DNA of 64,000 bases from Solimonas sp040066175 (GTDB lineage Bacteria > Pseudomonadota > Gammaproteobacteria > Nevskiales > Nevskiaceae), in the NCBI RefSeq assembly GCF_040066175.1, contig NZ_JBEAAM010000013.1, positions 60,210-124,209 on the forward strand, written 5' to 3'. The notes under the pieces were generated by a model. The model saw nothing but the letters and a program-made list of their open reading frames with translations. It was not told the DNA's origin and searched no databases. The translations under genes were made by a program, and so were the position numbers. Shown here piece by piece: positions 60,067 through 64,000 of the stretch (its first letter is position 1; each line of letters begins with the position of its first letter).

Positions 60067-62176
60067 TGTCGATGGCACTGGCTGAGTAACTACCGAAGAT
60101 CGGGTACAGAGACCGACCGTCGCTGGCCCTGGCACCGCCGTCACGCGACAAGAACCGGTATGTGGTCGAAAAGCTGTTGTTGTTCAGCTTTCGGGGACCG
60201 ACTTCCAGAGGGATCGAGAAAAAGAATCCCTTGTCGAACGAACCCTCGCCGAACTCCTTCGCCGACACATTGGTCTTGGTCGCAAAGACGCCGAAACGCG
60301 CCCCATTTCTGAACTCCCGGGCCACTTCCAGGGTTCCTCCGAGATCCTTCGCCAGATAACGTCCCGCGCTGAGATTCACCGTGACGCCCTGCCATGGCGT
60401 CGCATAGTAGAACGTGAGGAATCCGGTGGCGACTTCGTAGTCCAGGAAATCGAAGCGTTGGTCATAGGCTCTTTTCTTGACGTAGTTGCCATTCAGGGAA
60501 ACGGCGAATCGCGAAGAAAATGGCCGGTACAGGATCTCTCCGGCGACGCCGCCGTACATCTCCTCGAAGATACCTGCCGACAGTCGGCCATACCATTCCT
60601 GCGCGATCGGAAAAATGAAATCGGCCGACATCTGCTCCAGATACACGTCCCCACTCTGGGACTGGTACAACTCGAGATCGCTGCGTACCGGCGGCAACGA
60701 TCCGCTGCGAACCGGGCTGACTTGATCCAACTCCGAATAGACATTGACGGCAATGGAGGTCGTGAAGCTCAGGCTTCGAACCAGCTGGAGGGAGAAATAT
60801 GGCCTGAGCAGGACTTGTCCGAGGATGAATCCCTGCGGCCCTCCGATGTTGGCGCGATACGCGGGATTGATGCCCGCGGTCCAGGTCGGATAGTCCAGCA
60901 GATCGGGGAAGCTGGCGCGATCCATCGCCCAGCCCTGCCCCGGCTCGGCGATGGCCAAGTAGGCGTATTCGTCTTCGCCAACCTCGCCCCGGGCATCCGC
61001 TTCGACCAAGGGATATGGTGTCTCGACGCGCACGGCCTCGACGCCCGCCGCCACCGTAGCCACCTTGACCGAGCGGACATCGACGCCCATGTTGCCCGCG
61101 ACGATTCTGGACACGAACTGCTGGATGTACAGCGGGTCCTTGGAGGTGAAGCTGGTCTGCCAGACCGTGACGGTGCGTGATGCCTCGTCCCAGTCGATGG
61201 CATGCACGGCGAATCCCCGATACTGCAAGGATCGGTAAATCTGCTCGAGGTTTCTTGCCAGCTCGTCCGACAGCACCGGACGGTAGGCGGGGTGGCGCAA
61301 CGATGCGAGTTCCGGCAACGGCGCACGTGCAGCGGCGTCGATCTGGTTGGTCCCGGCCGTGGGCGAAATCCCCAGGGAGAATGCAATGGTATCGCCTCGC
61401 AGATAAGAAAGGCCCACCTTGGCGTCCGGACCGAAGACGTAGGCGACGCCATAGTTCACTCGCGATGGCGCCGAGACCGGGCGCTTGGCCGGTTCGTGCG
61501 AATAGTCGTTGCCTTCCACTTCAACGATGAAAGACCAGTCGCTGAGGAACCCCGGGTTCCAGACCAAGCTTCCGAACAGCGCGGTATCCTCGCCGCGAAA
61601 CCAGGCCTTGTAGGCCAGCCGGCCGGTATTCTCCAGTCCCGATGCAATGCGCCGGCGCGTGCGGAAAGAATCACTCACTCCGATCAGCGGATTGCGAAAA
61701 TCGCCCGCGGAACCCAGACGCCCCCAGCCGAGTCCCAGCGTGGCATAGACATCGAAGATGCGCTGCGACGCAACCAGATACTCACTGGCAAACAGCCCGG
61801 TACCGCCGATATCGATGATGCCGGCCGCAACGGCGGGAAAGGCACCGCCGCCTTCGACCAGCCGCAATGACAGGTCGAAAGCCTTGTCCTTGTAGGACTG
61901 CCCGGTCGTGCTGCTCGCATAGCGCCTGTCCGTGATGTCCGTGTAGCGCGCGCCGAAGTTCAGCCAGCTGAATGGCTGCAAGCTCACATACAGTGTGTTG
62001 TAGGGCAACGCCGAGGAGATCCCGAACGCGAAAGTGCCCTCGGGCTCAGCAAACGCCGACGGGGTCTGCAGCGCACCGGGGTACCCGATTTGGCTGACCC
62101 AATCGGGCTCGGCCCGAACCATGCCGACGCATACGAGGCCGGCCGCCCCGAGAAGCCATCGCCAAGCGGCCCTCAT
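60056..62176 (-). CDS. YjbH/GfcD-like outer-membrane protein
   Basis: A 706-residue precursor with a signal peptide (RWLLGAAGLVCVGMVRAEP). The mature part begins with the YjbH hallmark (IGYPGALQTPSAFAEPEGTF), a beta-rich region of GARYTDITDRRYA strands, and ends in outer-membrane barrel strands (PLEVGPRKLNNNSFSTTYRF). It is predicted to make a porin for polysaccharide or to help its secretion. The start at 62176 leaves 2 bp after the GfcC-like stop and has GGGAGAG before it. Confidence 0.85.
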   Translation of the reverse strand: MRAAWRWLLGAAGLVCVGMVRAEPDWVSQIGYPGALQTPSAFAEPEGTFAFGISSALPYNTLYVSLQPFSWLNFGARYTDITDRRYASSTTGQSYKDKAFDLSLRLVEGGGAFPAVAAGIIDIGGTGLFASEYLVASQRIFDVYATLGLGWGRLGSAGDFRNPLIGVSDSFRTRRRIASGLENTGRLAYKAWFRGEDTALFGSLVWNPGFLSDWSFIVEVEGNDYSHEPAKRPVSAPSRVNYGVAYVFGPDAKVGLSYLRGDTIAFSLGISPTAGTNQIDAAARAPLPELASLRHPAYRPVLSDELARNLEQIYRSLQYRGFAVHAIDWDEASRTVTVWQTSFTSKDPLYIQQFVSRIVAGNMGVDVRSVKVATVAAGVEAVRVETPYPLVEADARGEVGEDEYAYLAIAEPGQGWAMDRASFPDLLDYPTWTAGINPAYRANIGGPQGFILGQVLLRPYFSLQLVRSLSFTTSIAVNVYSELDQVSPVRSGSLPPVRSDLELYQSQSGDVYLEQMSADFIFPIAQEWYGRLSAGIFEEMYGGVAGEILYRPFSSRFAVSLNGNYVKKRAYDQRFDFLDYEVATGFLTFYYATPWQGVTVNLSAGRYLAKDLGGTLEVAREFRNGARFGVFATKTNVSAKEFGEGSFDKGFFFSIPLEVGPRKLNNNSFSTTYRFLSRDGGARASDGRSLYPIFGSYSASAIDNAR

Positions 62177-62178
62177 TC

Positions 62179-62976
62179 CTACTCTCCCGCCCGTCCCGGC
62201 GCGGCAAGGCAATGGCGGTCCTGCGCATCCACGATCAGCAGCGAGCCCGGCGGAACAGGCGTCGGTTCGTAACTCCAGAAATTGAGCCGGAGCGCTTGCG
62301 CGCGGCCGTCCGGGAACACGATGAGGTCATCACCCGAGAACACGCGCCCACCGATACCGATCGATCGCGTGTAATCCTCTGCGAGCCCCCCGGGGCGATA
62401 CTCGACTCGTGCGACGACGCCTTGACCGTGCTGCACGTAGACGAAGCCAAGCGTGCGCGGGACCAGCAGGATATCGCCGTCGATCAGTTCGATCGGGATA
62501 TCCTTCTGACCACGCCAACGTGCAAAATCCTTGGGCAGCGGCACCCGCCTCAGTGAACCTTCGATCAGCCGCTTGCGAATGGCAATGCGTAGAGAAGAAT
62601 CCACCGCGATGTCTTCGATGACCGCAAGTGTCTGTAACACATCCGCGCCCAAACAGTCCTTGCCACTGGCCGCGACAGCAGCGACAACGCGCTGCTCGCG
62701 CAGCAACACGGCCCCCAGGAGATAGGCGGACTGCGCCAGCCCGCCAGCACTGGCAAGCGCTGCCGAAAAACCCAGATAGCGTTCGATCGACAGTGCAATC
62801 GAACCCGGGCTTGCCACCGCGCCCCAGATCTGGATGGCGCCTAGACCGGCCTCGCCGGCCGATTCCTGCTGGGCGCGCGCCGCAAAACCCTGCGCAGCGC
62901 AGGGGAACACGGCGCCCCACAACAGAGCGCCGGCGGTAACGACACCGAGCGTCGCGATCATCGAACGACGTTTCAT
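62179..62976 (-). CDS. YjbG/GfcC-like capsule biosynthesis protein
   Basis: A 265-residue exported protein (signal ending near CAAQG) with GfcC-family features: IQIWGAVASPGSIALSIERY near the N-terminus, a Cys-containing middle and DIPIELIDGDILLVPRTLGF, VYVQHGQGVVARVEY near the C-terminus. GfcC resembles the ubiquitin-like/SLBB domains of polysaccharide export proteins. It is followed after 2 bp by the YjbH-like gene. The start ATG is preceded by a purine-rich site. Confidence 0.8.
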   Translation of the reverse strand: MKRRSMIATLGVVTAGALLWGAVFPCAAQGFAARAQQESAGEAGLGAIQIWGAVASPGSIALSIERYLGFSAALASAGGLAQSAYLLGAVLLREQRVVAAVAASGKDCLGADVLQTLAVIEDIAVDSSLRIAIRKRLIEGSLRRVPLPKDFARWRGQKDIPIELIDGDILLVPRTLGFVYVQHGQGVVARVEYRPGGLAEDYTRSIGIGGRVFSGDDLIVFPDGRAQALRLNFWSYEPTPVPPGSLLIVDAQDRHCLAAPGRAGE

Positions 62977-63079
62977 GATCTCGTCCGTCTAACCAGAAAT
63001 TCGTCACCCGCGAAGGGTCCCAAAAATAAAGGCTGGCTCCGAAACAAGGAGCCAGCCCGTACGGCATCAGACCCGAAGC

Positions 63080-63790
63080 TTAAGTGCCCGTCGTCGGCGG
63101 ATTACAGGTGGTGCACGGCGGCGCGGTTGGTCCCGGCGGCGTTGGCGTCGGAGTTACGGGCGTCGGAGTCGGTACCAGCGTCGGGATCGGCGTCGGCGTA
63201 CTCGGCACCGCACTCGGTGTGGGCGTCGGCGTGCTCGGCACCGCACTCGGTGTGGGCGTCGGTGTGCCCGGCACCGCAGTCGGGGTCGGCGTCGGTGTGC
63301 CCGGCACCGCAGTCGGGGTAGGCGTCGGTGTGCCCGGCACCGCAGTCGGGGTAGGCGTCGGCGTGCCCGGCACCGCAGTCGGGGTCGGCGTCGGCACCAA
63401 GGTCTCACGGGGCAAACCGCTTCCGACGGCGTCGTCCACGAGATTCGCACCAATGACGGTCAGTCCGAGCGCCAATGCGACAAGTCCGGTGATCTGCAGC
63501 GCCGACAAGCCGGCGAATCCTGCCACCTCGACGCCCAGGCCAGCCAGTAGCGCGGCGCCCGACTCGGTCACGACGTAGTTGCCGTTGGCCAGCTTTTGCA
63601 TCAGTCCTTGACGGACTGCCTGCTCGAGCGACTTGCCCATCTTCTGGGCCACCTTTGCAGCATCTGCAGGACTCAGCTGCCCCGCCGGCGCAGGCGCCTG
63701 AGCAAGCACTGTGGCCGAGTACATGGATACAGCAGCTTGACCACTCAAGAACGCAGCGGCCACGAGGGCAACGACGAACTGCCTTTTCAT
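63080..63790 (-). CDS. YjbE/GfcA-like exported protein with Thr-Pro repeat tail
   Basis: A 236-residue exported protein: signal peptide (MKRQFVVALVAAAFLSGQAA), a ~100-residue region with helical hydrophobic segment (AGFAGLSALQITGLVALALG), then a tail of PTPTPTAVPGT repeats. Its position at the head of a yjb/gfc operon and small Thr-rich character match YjbE/GfcA. The tail could be surface-exposed, extended and possibly O-glycosylated. The next gene starts 103 bp downstream. Confidence 0.65.
   Translation of the reverse strand: MKRQFVVALVAAAFLSGQAAVSMYSATVLAQAPAPAGQLSPADAAKVAQKMGKSLEQAVRQGLMQKLANGNYVVTESGAALLAGLGVEVAGFAGLSALQITGLVALALGLTVIGANLVDDAVGSGLPRETLVPTPTPTAVPGTPTPTPTAVPGTPTPTPTAVPGTPTPTPTAVPGTPTPTPSAVPSTPTPTPSAVPSTPTPIPTLVPTPTPVTPTPTPPGPTAPPCTTCNPPTTGT
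63190..63387 (-). repeat. 33-bp coding minisatellite, six copies
   Basis: Six tandem 33-bp units with a few base differences encode the 11-residue repeat (PTPTPTAVPGT on the minus strand). A partial seventh unit follows. The two distal copies (63190-63255) encode Ser variants (PSAVPST). The unit is a multiple of three, so copy changes would lengthen or shorten the tail in frame. Confidence 0.9.
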
Positions 63791-64000
63791 CCCTATCCCC
63801 TGTTTGTTCGACTCATAGGCGCCGCAAGTCCGCAGCGGGCGGCGCAGAACTCAGCTGCAGGCTATTCGAGTATACCAGACTCATGGTGCGTGGCCAGTGT
63901 CAGCCTCTTCCAATGACACATGAGCCTGAAGGGGGTGCGTGATTCCAACGTGAAGTGAGCCTGAAAGGCCGGCGGGGCGGCGGGATCATCGGAGGATGAT
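63791..64000. other. Upstream region of the yjb-like operon
   Basis: A 210-bp leader and promoter region with an extended -10 element (listed) and a direct repeat TGAGCCTGAA at 63921-63930 and 63956-63965 (35 bp apart). No gene is supported to the window end. Confidence 0.4.
63869..63877 (-). promoter_or_regulatory. Extended -10 promoter (TGGTATACT) of the yjb-like operon
   Basis: On the minus strand TGG-TATACT matches an extended -10 (TGn-TATAAT with one mismatch), 79 bp upstream of the start codon. No good -35 is seen at 17 bp, which extended -10 promoters tolerate. Confidence 0.5.

Noticed and set aside
63190..63387. Tandem repeat resembling a CRISPR array
   Set aside because: The units are directly contiguous without unique spacers, and they encode a regular 11-residue protein repeat in frame.

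Overview
The window is GC-rich chromosomal DNA of a motile Gram-negative bacterium, most likely a gammaproteobacterium. The evidence is a sigma54/sigma28-type polar-flagellum cluster, a complete Rnf (Rsx) complex, a DUF1302 outer-membrane protein, tgt/queA, a GlyGly-CTERM protease and a yjbEFGH-like exopolysaccharide locus. A Nevskiales/Xanthomonadales-like affiliation is my guess only. Nearly all DNA is coding, and many neighbours overlap by 4 bp (ATGA/GTGA). Apart from one degraded IS fragment there is no sign of phage, plasmid or CRISPR.

Layout. (1) 1-9.4 kb: flagellar rod, hook and ring genes flgBCDEFGHI plus the start of flgJ on the minus strand, then cheV (minus), flgA, flgM and flgN (plus). 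A sigma54 promoter lies before flgB, a second is placed almost on the flgA start codon, and a near-perfect sigma28 promoter precedes flgM. A YcgR/PilZ brake and a macrodomain hydrolase follow flgN with overlapping codons. (2) 10.6-22.6 kb: rlmL, an IS3-type remnant, a secreted protein with an internal duplication, a Tat phosphoesterase, a lipoprotein/alkylsulfatase pair, dcd, mrp and two secreted serine proteases. (3) 22.7-31.6 kb: metG, rnfABCDGE, nth, ald. (4) 31.7-42.9 kb: small membrane proteins, a large Ig-like lipoprotein, tRNA-Arg(CCU), a LolA-like protein, DUF445, a DUF4393-like protein, DUF4282, and then a four-gene unit: a DUF1302 outer-membrane protein plus three paralogous single-anchor periplasmic proteins made of repeating beta strands. 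(5) 42.9-48.4 kb: tgt, DUF2937, a cNMP-binding protein, queA, tRNA-Leu(CAA), an outer-membrane barrel, a Nudix hydrolase and fdxA. (6) 48.5-54.7 kb: an AddAB-type helicase-nuclease pair. (7) 54.8-64 kb: GT2, GtrA and a giant double GT-C glycosyltransferase, then a yjb/gfc-type operon with a 33-bp coding minisatellite.

How the parts work together. The flagellar section shows a classical hierarchy: sigma54 for rod/hook and flgA, sigma28 for the anti-sigma factor FlgM and its operon. The best candidate for an undescribed system is the DUF1302 plus three-paralog operon (38.2-42.8 kb), which sits behind a palindromic operator-like site. Its architecture, one outer-membrane barrel plus three inner-membrane-anchored periplasmic beta-strand proteins, would suit an envelope-spanning transport or scaffold function. 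That role is inference.
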